Origin: Psettodes erumei
Taxonomy: Eukaryota; Chordata; Actinopteri; Pleuronectiformes; Psettodidae
NCBI GenBank assembly: GCA_016785225.1
Contig: JAFBJZ010000610.1
Span: 403,435-467,434 of the forward strand
Length of the DNA: 64,000 bases
Reading direction: 5' to 3'
Shown here: piece by piece, positions 21,007 through 35,320 of the stretch
Layout: each line of letters begins with the position of its first letter
Position numbering within the stretch: the first letter of the stretch is position 1
Position numbers and translations under genes: made by a program
Notes under the pieces: model-generated
What the model saw: only the letters and a program-made list of their open reading frames with translations
What the model was told of the DNA's origin: nothing
Databases searched by the model: none

Positions 21007-21237
21007 CCCGCATGGGTTTTGGGTCTGATAAATGCACGCATCCCCGGAGGTCAGCGCTCGTTGGCATGTATTAGCTCTAGAATTGCCACAGTTATCCAAG
21101 TAACGTCAGAGCGATCAAAGGAACCATAACTGATTTAATGAGCCATTCGCAGTTTCACTGTACCGGCCGTGTGTACTTAGACTTGCATGGCTTAATCTTT
21201 GAGACAAGCATATGCTACTGGCAGGATCAACCAGGTA
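21007..21237 (-). rRNA. 18S rRNA 5' fragment (first 231 nt)
   Basis: Read on the minus strand, the sequence begins at 21,237 with the universal eukaryotic small-subunit start TACCTGGTTGATCCTGCCAG. It continues through the conserved 5' domain, including GCATATGCTTGTCTCAAAG, GTGAAACTGCGAATGGCTC and GGATAACTGTGGCAATTC. Similarity stops abruptly at 21,007, just after a CCCATGCGGG segment, and unrelated sequence follows. About 88% of an 18S gene is missing, so it cannot make functional rRNA. It is a broken rDNA copy, and its sequence looks undecayed over the retained part. Confidence 0.95.
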
Positions 21238-21387
21238 GCTGCCCTGGGTAGCTGCACGGAGAGGAGCCGGCACAGGCACGGGCAGGTGGCTGGGTGGGTG
21301 TGCGGGTGGGCGGTTGGGTGGGTGAGCAGGTGGGTGGGTGGGTGGGTGAGCGGCCGGCCGGCCGAGCCAGAGCCGATACAGCCATCC

Positions 21388-21444
<57 letters not shown>

Positions 21445-21580
21445 CCCAGCCTGCCCAGCCTGGACCGGACCGGACCGTGCGCCATGGGACGTGCTGGGGC
21501 CCAACCCACAGGCGTGCTGTGGGAGGGCGAGGCGAGACGAAGTGAAAGGGAAGCTCCCGTCGGGAGCTCCCAGGGTTTAG
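21238..21580 (-). other. Stub of rDNA 5' external transcribed spacer with simple repeats
   Basis: The GC-rich sequence directly upstream of the 18S start is what a 5' ETS should look like. It includes a GGGT-rich tract at about 21,288-21,350 and a nearly pure (CCTG)n run at 21,388-21,446. Only about 345 bp remain before satellite DNA begins near 21,590, so no complete ETS or RNA polymerase I promoter is visible. Open frames here (Pro-Ala-Cys-Leu repeats) are artefacts. Confidence 0.7.
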
Positions 21581-21589
21581 GTTTTGAGA

Positions 21590-24500
21590 AAACCGTGCTC
21601 ACCAGAGGTGCATGGAATGAAAATAACACTTTAGTATCATTCTTTAGTATCATTCTTTGTCAGTTGATAACAATGCATATAAAGCAAAAAGTTCATGGGG
21701 TCCCCCCTTCTGCACAAGTGCAAACAGGCCAGTGACCAAAAGCTTTTCTCGCGAGAGAAAAGCAAAAAGTGGACAGTACTGTGTTTTTTTGGGGACATGG
21801 GTGCCTGGAATCATAAAATAACACTTTCATATCATTTTGTCAGTTGATAATGCATATAAAGCAAAAAGTTCATGGGTCCCCCTTCTGCACAAAGCAAACA
21901 GGCATATGACCAAAACCTGCTTTTCTCGAAAAGAAAAAGCTCAAAAAAGGACACAGTGTGTGTTTTTGGGGACATGGGTGCCTGGAATCATAAAATAACA
22001 CTTTAGTATCATCTTTGTCAGTTGTCAGTTGATAATGCATATAAACAAAAAGTTCATGGGTCCCGCTTGGGTCTGCAAACAGGCAGTTCTGCACAAGTGC
22101 AAACAGGCCAGCAAAACCAAAACCTGCTTTTCTGGAATCAAAAAAACTTTTTAATAATTCTAAGTTGTTGATGGTATGGTGTTTCATGGGGGGACATGGG
22201 AATGGAATCATAAAATAACACTTTAGTATCATTCTTGGTCAGTTGATAAACAAATAAAGCAAAAAAGTTCATGGACACCCCCTTCTGCACAAGTGCAAAC
22301 AGGCCAGTGACAAAAATGAAGCTTTTCTGAAGCAAATGGGAGAAAAGCACATTAAGTGTGTTTGTGTTTTTGGGGACATGGGTGCATGGAATCATGAAAT
22401 AACACTTTAGTATCATTCTTGTCAGTTGATAAATGGAAATAAAGCAAAAATTCCATGGATCACCCCTTTTGCACAAGTTCAAAGAGGCCAGTGACTGTGA
22501 GCTTTTTTTTCTCGCGAGAGAAAAGCACTTAATGGACAGGACTGTGTTTTTTGGGGACATGGGTGCCTGGAATCATAAAATAACACTTTAGTATCATTCT
22601 TTGTCAGTTGATAATGGATATTGTCATGGGTTGATAATGGATAGTGCAAACAGGCCAAAAATTCCATGGGCTACCCCTTCTGCACAAGTGCAAAAACGCC
22701 AGTGACTGTGAGCTTTTCTCTTGAAAAAGCACATAAAAGGACATATCATTGTGGTTTGATAGACATCAGTGCCTGGAATCATAAAATAACACTTCAGTAT
22801 CATTCTTTGTCAGTTCATAGTGGATATAAAGCAAAAATTCCATGGGTCACCCCTTCTGCATAACTGCAAATATGCCAGTGAGTGTCTGCTTTTCTTTTGG
22901 GACGGTACTGTGTTTTTTATAGACATCGGTTCTGGAATCATAAAATAACACTTTATTATTATCATTCAGTCAGTTGACAATGCATATTGCAAATATTTCA
23001 TGGGTCCCCGCTTCTGCACAAAGCAAACAGGCATATGACCAAAACCTGCTTTTATTGCCGAGAAAAAAGCACTAAATGCACACTGTGTACTGTGTTTTTT
23101 GGATGGACATGGAATGAAACAACACTTTAATATCAATCATGAAACAACACTTTAATATCATTCTTGGTCAGTTGACAATGCATAGGGAGCACAACGTTCA
23201 TGGGCCCCACACTTCTGCAAAACAGCAAATAGGCATATGACCAAAAACCTGAGAAAAGAAAACTCACAAAGACAGTATGTGTGTTTTGGTGGACGTGGGT
23301 GCATGGAATCATGAAATAACACTTTAGTATCATTCTTTGTCAGTTGATAATGGATACAAAACAAAAAATTGCATGGGTCACCCCTTGGCACAACTAAACA
23401 GGCAAGTGAAGTGACTGTGAGCTTTTCTCGAGAAGAAAAGCACTAAATCTACAGTACTGTGTTTTTGGGGACATGGGTGCCTGGAATCATAAAATAACAC
23501 TTTAATATCAATCTTGGTCAGTTGACAATGCATATGGAGCAAAAAGTTCATGGGTCCACGCTTCTGCACAAGACCAATCAGGCATATGACCAAAACCTGG
23601 CATATGAAAAACCAAAACCAGTAGTTTTTCTCGCCGAAAAAAAAGCACATAAAAATAACACAGTAGTGTGTTTTTTGGGGACATGGGTGCATGGAATCAT
23701 GAAAAATAACACTTTAGTATCGTTCTTGGTCATAATGATAATGGAAAAAAAGCAAAAAATTCCATGGATCACCCCTTTTGCACAAGTTCAAAAGGCCAGT
23801 GACTGTGAGCTGGACGGGAGAAAGAAAAAAGCACTTAATGGGGGGGACTGTTTTTTGGGCGACATGGGTGCCAGGAATCATGAAATAACACTTCTATATC
23901 ATTCTTGGTCAGTTGATAATGGAAATAAAGCAAAAAAAATTCCATGGATCACCCCTTTTGCACAAGTCTAAAAAGAGGCCAGTGACTGTGAGCTTTTCTC
24001 GCCGAGAAAAAAAGCACTTAATGGGAGACAGGACTGTGCTTTGGGGGGACATGGGTGCCTGGAATCATAAAATAACACTGTAGTATCATTTTTTGTAATG
24101 TTGATAAGATAAAAAAAAAAAAATTACCCTTCTTCTGCTGCTGTGAAAAACGCCTGTGAGTGAGCTTTTCGCCGAGAAAAGCAAAAGAGACCGTATTGTG
24201 GTTTGATAGACATCAGTGCCTGGAATCATAAAATAACTTTTTCGTATCATTCTTTGTCAGTTCATAGTGGATATAAAGCAAAAATTCCATGGGTCACCCC
24301 TTCTGCATAAGTGCAAATATGCCAGTGAGTGTTTGCTTTTTGGAATCATAAACGGTACTGTGTTTTTTATAGACATCGGTTCTGGAATCATAAAATAACG
24401 CTTTATTATCATTGTTGATCAGTTGACAATGCATATGTAGCAAATATTTCATGGGTCCCTGCTTCTGCACAATAGCAAACAGGCATATGACCAAAACCTG

Positions 24501-27500
24501 CTTTTCTCGCCGAAAAAAAAAGATGGACAGTACTGTGTTTTGGTGGACATGGACATTGGTGCATGGAATCATGAAATAGCACTTTAGTATCATTCTTTGT
24601 CAGTTGATAATGGATATAAAGCAAAAATTTCATGGGCTACCCCTTCTGCACAAGTGCAAAGAAGCCAGTGAGTGTTAGCTTTTCTCGTCAAAAAAAAAGC
24701 ACTTAAATAGCGGACTGTGTTTTGGGGACATGGGTGCCTGGAATCATAAAATAACACTTCAGTATCAGTCTTTGGGACATGGGTGCCTGGAATCATAAAA
24801 TAACACTTCAGTATCAGTCTTTGTCACTAAAAATAACACATTTAGAACAAAAAGTTCATGGATAACCCCTTCTGCTCAAGTGCAAACAGGTATATGACCA
24901 AAACATGCTTTTCTCATCAGAGAAAACCTTAAAAAAGGACACAAGTGTCTTTTTTTGAGGACATGGGTTTATGGAATCATAAAATAACACTTCAGTATCA
25001 GTCTTTGTCAGTCAAAAATGGATATAAACCAAAAATCCATGGGTCACCCCTTCTGCAGAGTGAAAACAGGCCAGTGAGTGTGAGCTTCACTCCGAGAAAA
25101 AAGCACTAAATGCTGCGGTACTGTGTTTTTGGGGACAAGCGTGCCTTGAAATTTAAAATAACACTTTCATATCATTCTTGGTCAGTTGACAATGCATATG
25201 GAGAAGTTCATGGGTTCCTGCTTCCCTGCTTCTGCACAAAGCAAACAGGCATATGATCAAAACCTGCTTTTCTCGCCGAAAAAAAGCTCACAAGAGTTTT
25301 GGTGACATTGTTTTTTGGTGGACATGGGTGTATGGAATCAGGAAATAACACTTTAGTATCGTTCTTTGTCAGTTAATAATGGATATTTAGCAATAATCCA
25401 ATGGGTCATCCCTTCCGCACAGGTTCAGACAGGCCAATGACTGTGAGCTTTTCTCGAGAATAGCCGAGAATAGCAGTTAATGGGAACAGTACTGTTTTTG
25501 GGGGACATGGGTGCCTGGAATCATGAAATAACACTTTAATATCATTTTGGTCAGTTGACAATGCATGCATGGAGAAAAAAAGTTCATGGGTCCCCGCTTC
25601 TGAACAAGAGCAAGCAGGCATATGACCAAAAGCTGCTTTTCTCGCCGTGAAAAGCTCAGAATAGACAGTACTGTGTTTTGGTGGACATGGGTGCATGGAA
25701 TCATGGAATCATGAAATAACACTTTAGTATCATTCTTGGTCAGTTGATATTAGTTATAAACCAAAAATCCCATGGGTCACCTTCTGCACAAGTTCTGCAG
25801 GCCAGTGAAGTTCAAACAGGCGAGAAGTGACTTAATGTGAGCTTGTATTCGATGAGAAAAAGCACTTAATGGGCCGGTATTGTATTTTGATGAACATCGG
25901 TGCCTAGAATCATAAGGTAACACTTTAATATCATTCTAGGTCAGTTGACAATGGGTTTGGAGCAAAAATTTCATGGGTCCCCCTTCTGCACAACACAACA
26001 GCAAACATGCATATGACCAAAACCTGCTTTTCTCGCTGAGAAAAACACTAAATCTGCAGTACTGTGTTTTGGTGGACATGGGTGCCTGGAATCCTGGAAA
26101 AATAATTTTATATTTTATATCATTGTTGGTCAGTTGACAAGGCACATGGAGCAAAACGTTCATGGTTCCCCGCTTCTGCACAAGAGCAAAAAGGTATATG
26201 ACCAAAAAACCTGCTTTTATATGACCAAAACCTGCTTTTCTGGAATCACGAGAGAAAAGATCACAACAGACAGTACTGTGTTTTGTTGGACATGGGTGTA
26301 TGGAATCATGAAATAACAGTTTCGTATCATTCTTTGTCAGTTGATAATGGATATGTAGCAATAATCCCATGGGTCACCCCTTCTGCACAAGTTCAAAGAG
26401 GCCAACGACTGTGAGCTTTTTTCTCGCCGAGGAAAGCACTTAATGGCCGGACTGTGTTTTGGGGACACGGGTGCATGGAATCATGAAATAACACTTTAAT
26501 ATAGCTCTTTATCAGTTGATTATGGATATAAAAGCAAAAACTTCCATGGGTCACCCTTTCTGCTCAAGATCAAACAGGCCAGTGACTCTGAGCGTTTCTC
26601 GCCGAAGAAAAGCACAAGTAAGTGCTGTGTACTGTGTTTTGGGGGGCATGGGTGCCTGGCATCATAAACTAACACCTTTATATGATTGTTGGTCAGTTGA
26701 CAATGCATATGGAGGAAAAAAAGAGTTCATGGGTCCCCTGCTTCTGCACAGTAAACAGGTAAACCAAAACCTGCTTTTCTGCAAAACCTGCTTAAACAGG
26801 CATATGACCAAAACCTGCTTTTCTCATGAAAAAAAGCTGGAACAAGTTTGACAGTACTGTGTTTTGGTGGACATTGGTGCATGGAATCATGAAATAAGAA
26901 TTTAGTATCATTCCTTGTCAGTTCATAGTGGACATAAAGAAAAAAATTCCATGGGTCACCCCTTCTGCGCAATTTCAAACACACCAGTGACCGTGAGCTT
27001 TTCTTGTCGAGAAAAGCACTTAATGGACAGTACTGTGTTTTGGTGGACATGGGTTTATGGAATCATGAAATAACACTTTAATATCATTCTTGGTCAGTTG
27101 ATCATGGATATAAAGCAAAAATCCCTTGGGTTACCCCTTCTGCACATGTTCAAACAGGCCAGTGAGTGTGAGCTTGTCTCGCCGAGAAAAGCACTTAATA
27201 ATGGCGGACTTTGTTTTTTTGGGGGAAATGGGTGCCTGGAATAAAATAAAAATAACAATATCATTTGGTCATCATTCTTGGTCATATTGACAATGCATAT
27301 GGAGGATAAAGTTCATGGGTCCCCGCTTCTGCATATGAACAGAGCAAACAGGCATATGCACTAAAAAAAACCTTTTCTCGCTGAAAAAAAAGCACTAAAT
27401 GCATGGTACTGTGTTTTGGGGGACATGGCTGCTTGGAATCATGAAACAACACTTTAATATCATTCTTGGTCAGTTGACAATGCATATGGAGCAAAAAGTT

Positions 27501-28450
27501 CATGGGTCCACGCTTCTGCACAAAGCAAACAAACAGGCATATGACCAAAATAAGACCAAAAAAGCTCACAAGGGACAGTACTGTGTTTTTTTTTGGATAT
27601 GGGTGTATGGAATCATGAAATAACACTTTAGTATCATTTTGGGGACATGGGTGCCTGGAATCATAAAATAACACTTTATTATCATTCTTGGTCAGTTGAT
27701 AATGCATAAAGCAAAAAAGTTCATGGGTCACCCCTTCTGCACAAAGCAAACAGGCATATGACCAAAACCTTTTTTCTCGCCGAAAAAGCTCAAAGAGGAC
27801 AGTGTGTTTTTTTGGGGACATGGGTGCATGGAATCATAAAATAACACTTTAGTATCATCTTTTGTCAGTTGATCATTCTTTGTCAAAAGAAAAAACATAT
27901 AAAACAAAAAAAAGTTCATGGAAACCCCTTCTGCACAAAGTGCAAACAGGCATGTGACAAAAACTGCTTTTCTCGCCGAGAAAAAACAAAAAAGGGTGGT
28001 AGTGTTTTTTTTGAGGACATGGGTGCATGGAATCATAAAATAACACTTTAGTATCATTCTTTGTCAGTTGATAACACATATAGAACAAAAAGTTCATGTC
28101 CCCCCCTTCTGCACAAGTGCAAACAGGCATATGACCAAAAACCTTTTTTCTCGCCGAAAAAAAGCTCAAAGGAGGACAGTGTGTTTTTGGTGGACATGTT
28201 TGCATGGGACAAAAAATAACATGGAATCATGTCAAATAACACTTCAATATCTTTGTCTTTGTCAGTAGATAAAAATGCATATAAAAAAAAAATTTCATGG
28301 GTAACCCCTTCTGCACAAGTGCAAACAGCATATGTGAGAGTGTGTTTTTTTTCGTCGAAAAAAAGCACTCAAAAGGACACAAGTGTGTGTTTTGAGGACA
28401 TGGGTGCATGGAATCATAAAATAACACTTTAGTATCATTCTTTGTCAGTT
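21590..28450 (+). repeat. Satellite array, diverged class B monomers
   Basis: Tandem monomers of about 180 bp share the order GGACATGGGTGCCTGGAATC, AAAATAACACTTTAGTATCA, CAGTTGATAATGCATAT, AAAGTTCATGGGTC, CTTCTGCACAAGTGCAAA, and a CTCGCCGAG dyad flanked by T and A runs. Copies differ by substitutions, small indels and local rearrangements. Two sub-variants alternate irregularly: one with CAGGCATATGACCAAAACC and the other with CAGGCCAGTGACTGTGAGC. One class A-like monomer is embedded near 24,820. No gene is supported inside. Confidence 0.95.
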
Positions 28451-31400
28451 GATAACACATATAAACAAAAAGTTCATGGGTAACCCCTTCTGCACAAGTG
28501 CAAACAGGTATATGACCAAAACGTTTTTTTTCTCGTCGAGAAAAAGCAAAAAAAGGACAGTAGTGTGTTTTTGAGGACATGGGTGCATGGAATCATAAAA
28601 TAACACTTCAGTATCAGTCTTTGTCACTAGATAACACATTTAGAACAAAAAGTTCATGGTAACCCTTCTGCACAAGTGCAAACAGGTATAGTGCAAAACA
28701 GACTATGAAAAAAAAAACTGTGTTTTTTTCTCGTCGAGAAAACCTCAAAAAAAGGACACAAGTGTGTTTTTGGACATGGACATGGGTGCATGGAATCATA
28801 AAATAACACTTTCAGTATCATTCTTTGTCACTAGATAACACATATAGAAAAAAAAAGTTCATGGTAACCCCTTCTGCACAAGTGCAAACAGGTATGAAAA
28901 AAAAGTTTTTTTTTCGCCGAGAAGAAAACCAAAAAAAAAAAGGACACATGTGTGTTTTTGGGACATGGGTGCATGGAATCATAAAATAACACTTCAGTAT
29001 CAGTCTTTGTCACTAGATAACACATTTAAACAAAAAGTTCATGGGTAACCCCTTCTGCACAAGTGCAAACAGGTATATGACAAAAAACTTTGCTTTTCTC
29101 GAGAAAACCTCAAAAAAGGACACAAGTGTGTTTTTGAGGACATGGGTGCATGGAATCATAAAATAACACTTATATTTCTTTGTTTGTCACTAGATAATAG
29201 ACATTTAGAAAAAAAAGTTCATGGGTAACCCCTTCTGCACAAGTGCAAACAGGTATATGACCAAAAGCTTTTTTTTCTCGTCGAGAAAACCTCAAAAAGG
29301 ACACAAGTGTGTTTTTGGACATGGGGACATGGGTGCATGGAATCATAAAATAACACTTCAGTATTGTTCTTTGTCACTAGATAACACATTTAGAAAAAAA
29401 AAGTTCATGCTCAAGGCAAACCCCTTCTGCACAAGTGCAAACAGGTATATATGACCAAAACGTTTTTTTTCTCGTCGAAAAAAACCAAAAAAAGGACACA
29501 AGTGTGTTTTTTTGAGGACATGGGTGCATGGAATCATAAAATAACACTTCAGTATCAGTCTTTGTCACTAGATAACACATTTAGAACAAAAAGTTCATGG
29601 ATAACCCCTTCTGCTCAAGTGCAAACAGGTATATGACCAAAACGTGTTTTTTTCTCGTCGAGAAAACCTCAAAAAGGACACAAGTGTTTTTTGAGGACAT
29701 GGGGCATGTGCATGGAATCAAAATAACTAACACTTCAGTCTTTGTCACTAGATAACACATTTATAGACAACAATTTATGGATAACCCCTTCTTCATGGTG
29801 CAACCCCTTCTGCACAAGTGCAAACAGGTATATGACCAAAACGTGTTTTTTTCGAGAAAACCTCAAAAAAAGTCAAAAAAGGACAGTGGTGTGACATGAG
29901 GACATGGGTGCATGGAATCATAAAATAACACTTCAGTATCAGTCTTTGTCACTAGATAACACATTTAGAACAAAAAGTTCATGGATAACCCCTTCTGCTC
30001 AAGTGCAAACAGGTATATGACCAAAACGTTTTTTTCTCGAGAGAAAACCTCAAAAAAGGACACAAGTGTGTTTTTGAGGACATGGGTGCATGGAATCATA
30101 AAATAACACTTCAGTATCAGTCTTTGTCACTAGATAACACATTTAGAACAAAAAAGTTCATGGATAACCCCTTCTGCTCAAGTGCAAACAGGTATATGAC
30201 CAAAACGTGCTCTCGTCGAGAAAACCTCAAAAAGGACACAAAGTGTGTTTGACACAAGTGTGTTGCATGGAATCATAAAATAACACTTCAGTGCATGGAA
30301 TCATAAAATAACACTTCAGTATCAGTTTTGTCACTAGATAACACATTTAAAACAAAAAAAAGTTCATGGATAACCAAGTGCAAACAAGTGCAAACAGGTA
30401 TATGACCAAAACGTTTTTTCTCGGACGAGAAAACCTCAAAAAAGGACACAAGTGTGTTTTTGAGGACATGGGTGCATGGAATCATAAAATAACACTTCAG
30501 TATCAGTCTTTGTCACTAGATAAACACATTTAAACAAAAAAGTTCATGGATAACCCCTTCTGCTCAAGTGCAAACAGGTATATGAAAAAACGTGTTTTTT
30601 CTCGTCGAAAAAACCTCAAAAAGGACACAAGTGTGTTTTGAGGACATGGGTGCATGGAATCATAAAAATAACACTTCAGTATCAGTCTTTGTCACTAGAT
30701 AACACATTTAGAACAAAAAGTTCATGGATAACCCCTTCTGCTCAAGTGCAAAACAGGTATATGACCAAAACGTTTTTTTCGTCGAGAAAACCTCAAAAAA
30801 AAACCTCAAAAAGGACACAAGTGACAGGACATGGACATGGAATCATAAAATAAAAATAAGTAACACAGTATCACTAGAGTCACTTTGTCATTTTAGAAAA
30901 AGTTCATGGATAACCCAAAAAGTGCAAGTGCAAATAACCCCTTCTGCACAAGTGCAAACAGGTATATGACCAAAACGTTTTTTCTCGTCGAGAAAACCTC
31001 AAAAGGACACAAGTGTGTTTTTGAGGACATGGGTGCATGGAATCATAAAATAACACTTCAGTATCAGTCTTTGTCACTAGATAACACATTTAGAACAAAA
31101 AGTTCATGGAACCCCCCCTTCTGCACAAGTGCAAACAGGTATATGACCAAAAAAACTCGTCGAGAAAACCTCAAAAGGTGTGTGTGTGTTTTTGAGGACA
31201 TGGGTGCATGGAATCATAAAATAACACTTCAGTATCAGTCTTTGTCACTAGATAACACATTTAGAACAAAAAAGTTCATGGATAACCCCTTCTGCTCAAG
31301 TGCAAACAGGTATATGACCAAAAACGTTTTTTTCTCGTCGAGAAAACCTCAAAAAAAAGGACACAAGTGTGTTTTGAGGACATGGGTGCATGGAATCATA

Positions 31401-32515
31401 AAATAACACTTCAGTATCAGTCTTTGTCACTAGATAACACATTTAGAACAAAAAGTTCATGGATAACCCCTTCTGCTCAAGTGCAAACAGGTATATGACC
31501 AAAACGTTTTTTCTCGTCAAAAAGAAAACCTCAAAAAAAAAGGACACAAGTGTGTTTTTGAGGACATGGGTGCATGGAATCATAAAATAACACTTCAGTA
31601 TCAGTCTTTGTCACTAGATAACACATTTAGAACAAAAAGTTCATGGATAACCCCTTCTGCACAAGTGCAAACAGGTATATGACCAAAACGTTTTTTTTTT
31701 TCTCGTCGAAAAACCTCAAAAAAGGACACAAGTGTTTTTTTGAGGACATGGGTGCATGGAATCATAAATAAACAAATAACAGTATTCAGTATCAGTCTTT
31801 GTCACTAGATAACACATTTAGAACAAAAAGTTCATGGGTAACCCCTTCTGCTCAAGTGCAAACAGGTATATGACCAAAACGTTTTTTTTTCTCGTCGAGA
31901 AAACCTCAAAAAAGGACACAAGTGTGTTTTTGAGGACATGGGTGCATGGAATCATAAAATAACACTTCAGTATCAGTCTTTGTCACTAGATAACACAAAA
32001 AAAAAAAGTTCATGGGTAACCCCTTCTGCACAAGTGCAAACAGGTATATGACTTTTGTGTTTTTTCTCGTCGAGAAAACCTCAAAAAGGACGGTGTGTGT
32101 TTTTGAGGACATGGGTGCATGGAATCATAAAATAACACTTCAGTATCAGTCTTTGTCAGTTAGATAACATTAAAGAAAAAAGTTCATGGGTAACCCCTTC
32201 TGCACAAGTGCAAACAGGTATATGACAAAAAACGTTTTTTCGTCGAGAAAACCTCAAAAAGGACACAAGTGTGTGTGAGGACAGGACATGGGTGCATGGA
32301 ATCATAAAATAACACTTCAGTATCAGTCTTTGTCAGTTGATAACATTTAGAAAAAAAAGTTCATGGATAACCCCTTCTGCAAGTGCAAACAAACAGGTAT
32401 ATGACTGTTGTTTTTTTTCTCGTCGAGAAAACCTCAAAAAGGACACAAGTGTGTTTTTGTGGACATGGGTGCATGGAATCATAAAATAACACTTAGTAGT
32501 ATCTTTCTTTAGATC
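28451..32515 (+). repeat. Satellite array, class A monomers (moderately uniform)
   Basis: The monomers change here to the class A type, recognised by TCACTAGATAACACATTT, CAAGTGCAAACAGGTATATG and the dyad CTCGTCGAG followed by AAAACCTCAAAAAGGACAC. Orientation is unchanged. Truncated monomers occur, for example at 29,700-29,800, 30,260-30,360 and 30,830-30,930. Variation is dominated by the lengths of the A and T runs next to the dyad. Confidence 0.93.
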
Positions 32516-35320
32516 ACACATTTAGATAAAAAGTTCATGGAAATAAAGCAAAAAGTTCATGGGTACCCCCTTCTGCAAACAAGTGCAAACAGGCCAGTGA
32601 CCTGAGCTTTTCTCTCGAGAAAAAACTCAAAAAAATGACACGGTGTGTGTTTTTGGGGACATGGGTGCATGGAATCATAAAATAACACTTTAGTATCATT
32701 CTTTGTCAGTTGACAACACATATAGAGAAAAAAAGTTCATGGGTCCCCTGCTTCTGCACAAGAGCAAACAGGCATAATGACCAAAACCTTTTTTCTCTCG
32801 AGAAAAAAAACACTCAAAAACTGGACAGTGTGTGTGTTTTTGATGGACATGGGTGCATGGAATCATAAAATAACACTTCAGTATCATTCTTTGTCAGTTG
32901 ATAACACATATAAAGCAAAAAAAAGTTCATGGGTCAACCCCTTCTGCACAAGTTCAAACATGACCAGTGACTGTGAGCTTTTCTCGCCGAAAAAAACAAA
33001 AAAAAAGGATTTGTGTGTGTGTTTTTGGGGACATGGGTGCATGGAATCATAAAATAACACTTTAGTATCATTCTTTGTCAGTTGATAATGCAATTAGAGC
33101 AAAAAAAGTTCATGGGTCCCCCCTTCTGCACAAGTGCAAACAGGCATATGACCAAAACCTGCTTTTTTCTCGAGAAAAGCACTCAAAAAGGACAGTACTG
33201 TGTTTTTGGTGGACATGGGTGCATGGAATCATGAAATAACACTTTATCATTCTTTGTCAGTTGATGATAACATATAGAAAAAAATTCCTTCTTGTCAGTT
33301 GACAATGCTTTTTCTGATCGAGAAAAACACTAAAATAAAATAACAGTAATCATTCTTTCAGTATCATTCTTGCACAAAAAGTGGAAAATCCAAAAGTTCA
33401 AAAAGTTCATGGCAAAACCCTTCTTCTGCACAAGTGCAAACAGGCTATATGAAAAAAACGTGCTTTTCTCTTGAAAAAAAACTCAAAAAAGGACACAAGT
33501 GTGTTTGGACATGGGACATGGGTGCATGGAATCATAAATATCAACTTTTTCATCAGTATCATTCTCAAATCATTGATAATGCAAATAAAGCAAAAAGTCC
33601 ATGGGTAACCCCTTCTGCACAAGTGCAAACAGGTATAGTGACCAAAGAGCTTTTCTCGCCGAGAAAAAAAGCACTTAATGGACACAAGTGTGTTTTTTGA
33701 TGGACATGGGTGCCATGGAATCATAAAATAACACTTTCATATCATTCTTGGTCAGTTGACAATGCATATGGAGCAAAAAAGTTCATGGGTCCCCGCTTCT
33801 GCACAAGAGCAAACAGGCATATATGACCAAAACCTGCTAAAATAACACTTTAGTATCATTCTTTGTCAGTTGACAATGCATATAGAGCAAAAATTTCATG
33901 GGTCCCTGCTTCTGCACAAGAGCAAACAGGCATATGACCAAAACCTGCTTTTATCGCCGAGAAAAGCACTCAAAAAGGACACGGTGTGTGTTTTGGGGGG
34001 GACATGGAATGAATCATGGAATCATAAAACTAACACTATTATTATCATTCTTTGTCAGTTGACAATGCAGTTGGACAAAATTCAATGACAAAACATCATG
34101 ACCAAAAACACAAAGACTAAAAACAAACAAATATGACATGAAAAGCTTCTCTCAAAGAAAAAGCTCACAAGACAGTACTGTGTTTTGGGGGACGTGGGTG
34201 CATGGAATCATGAAATAACACTTTAGTATCATTCTTGGTCAGTTGATAAAATAAAATAAAAAAAAAAATTCCATGGATCCCCCCTTTTGCACAAGTTCAA
34301 CAGGCCAGTGACTGTGAGCTTTTCTCGCCGAGAAAAGCACTTAATAACGGGACGGGACTGTGTTTTAGGGGACATGGGTGCCTGGAAAAATAACACTTTA
34401 TTATCATTGTTGATCAGTTGACAATGCATATATCATTCATTGATCAGTTGACAATGCATATGTAGCAAATATTTCATGGGTCCCCGCTTCTGCATAAGAG
34501 CAAACAGGCATATGACCAAAACCTGCTTTTATCACCGAGAAAAGCACTAAAAACACATGGGGTACTGTGTTTTGGGGACATGGCTGCTTGGAATCATGAA
34601 ACAACACTTTAATATCATTCTTGGTCAGTTGACAATGCATATGGAGCAACAAGTTCATTGGTCCCCGCTTCTTCACAAGAGCAAACAGGCATATGACCAA
34701 AACCTGCTTTTCTCGCCGAGAAAAGCTCACAAGGGACAGTACTGTGTTTTGGTGGTGGACATGGGTGCATGGAATCATGAAATGTCAATTTAGTATCATT
34801 CCTTGTCAGTTCATAGTGACAAAAAAAAAAAAATTCCATGGGTCACCCCCCTGCGCAAGTTCAAACAACACACCAGTGACGTGAGCTTTTCTTGTCGAGA
34901 AAAGCACTTAATGGACAGTACTGTGTTTTGGTGGACATGGGTTTATGGAATCATGAAATAACACTTTAATATGTTTTGGTGGACATCATGGATATGGATA
35001 TAAAAAAATAACACTTTTAATATCATTCTTGATCAGTTGATCATGGATATAAAGCAAAAATCCCTTGAGTGTACCCCTTCTGCACATGTTCAAATAGGCC
35101 AGTGAGTGTGAGCTTGTCTCGCGGAGAAAAGCACTTAATGTGGGACTTTTTTTGGGGGAAATGGGTGCCTGGAATCGTAAAATAACACTTTAATATCATT
35201 CTTGGTCAGTCAGTTGACAATGCATATGGAGGATAAAGTTCATGGGTCCCCTGCTTCTGCACAAGAGCAAAAGGCATATGATATGAAAAAACTCTGCTCG
35301 AGAAAAGCCCTAAATGCCCC
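32516..35320 (+). repeat. Satellite array, island of class B and rearranged monomers
   Basis: Class B signatures return (CAGTTGACAATGCATAT, CCCGCTTCTGCACAAGAG, the GCACTTAATGGACAGTACTG region), with scrambled or shortened units at 33,260-33,400, 33,830-33,850 and 34,080-34,160. The block sits between two class A blocks in the same orientation. It is either an old remnant within the array or a transposed segment. Confidence 0.9.

Noticed and set aside
21115..21735. Frames with Pro-Ala-Cys-Leu or Gln-Ala-Gly-Arg repeats
   Set aside because: They run across rRNA, ETS simple repeats and satellite; not coding.
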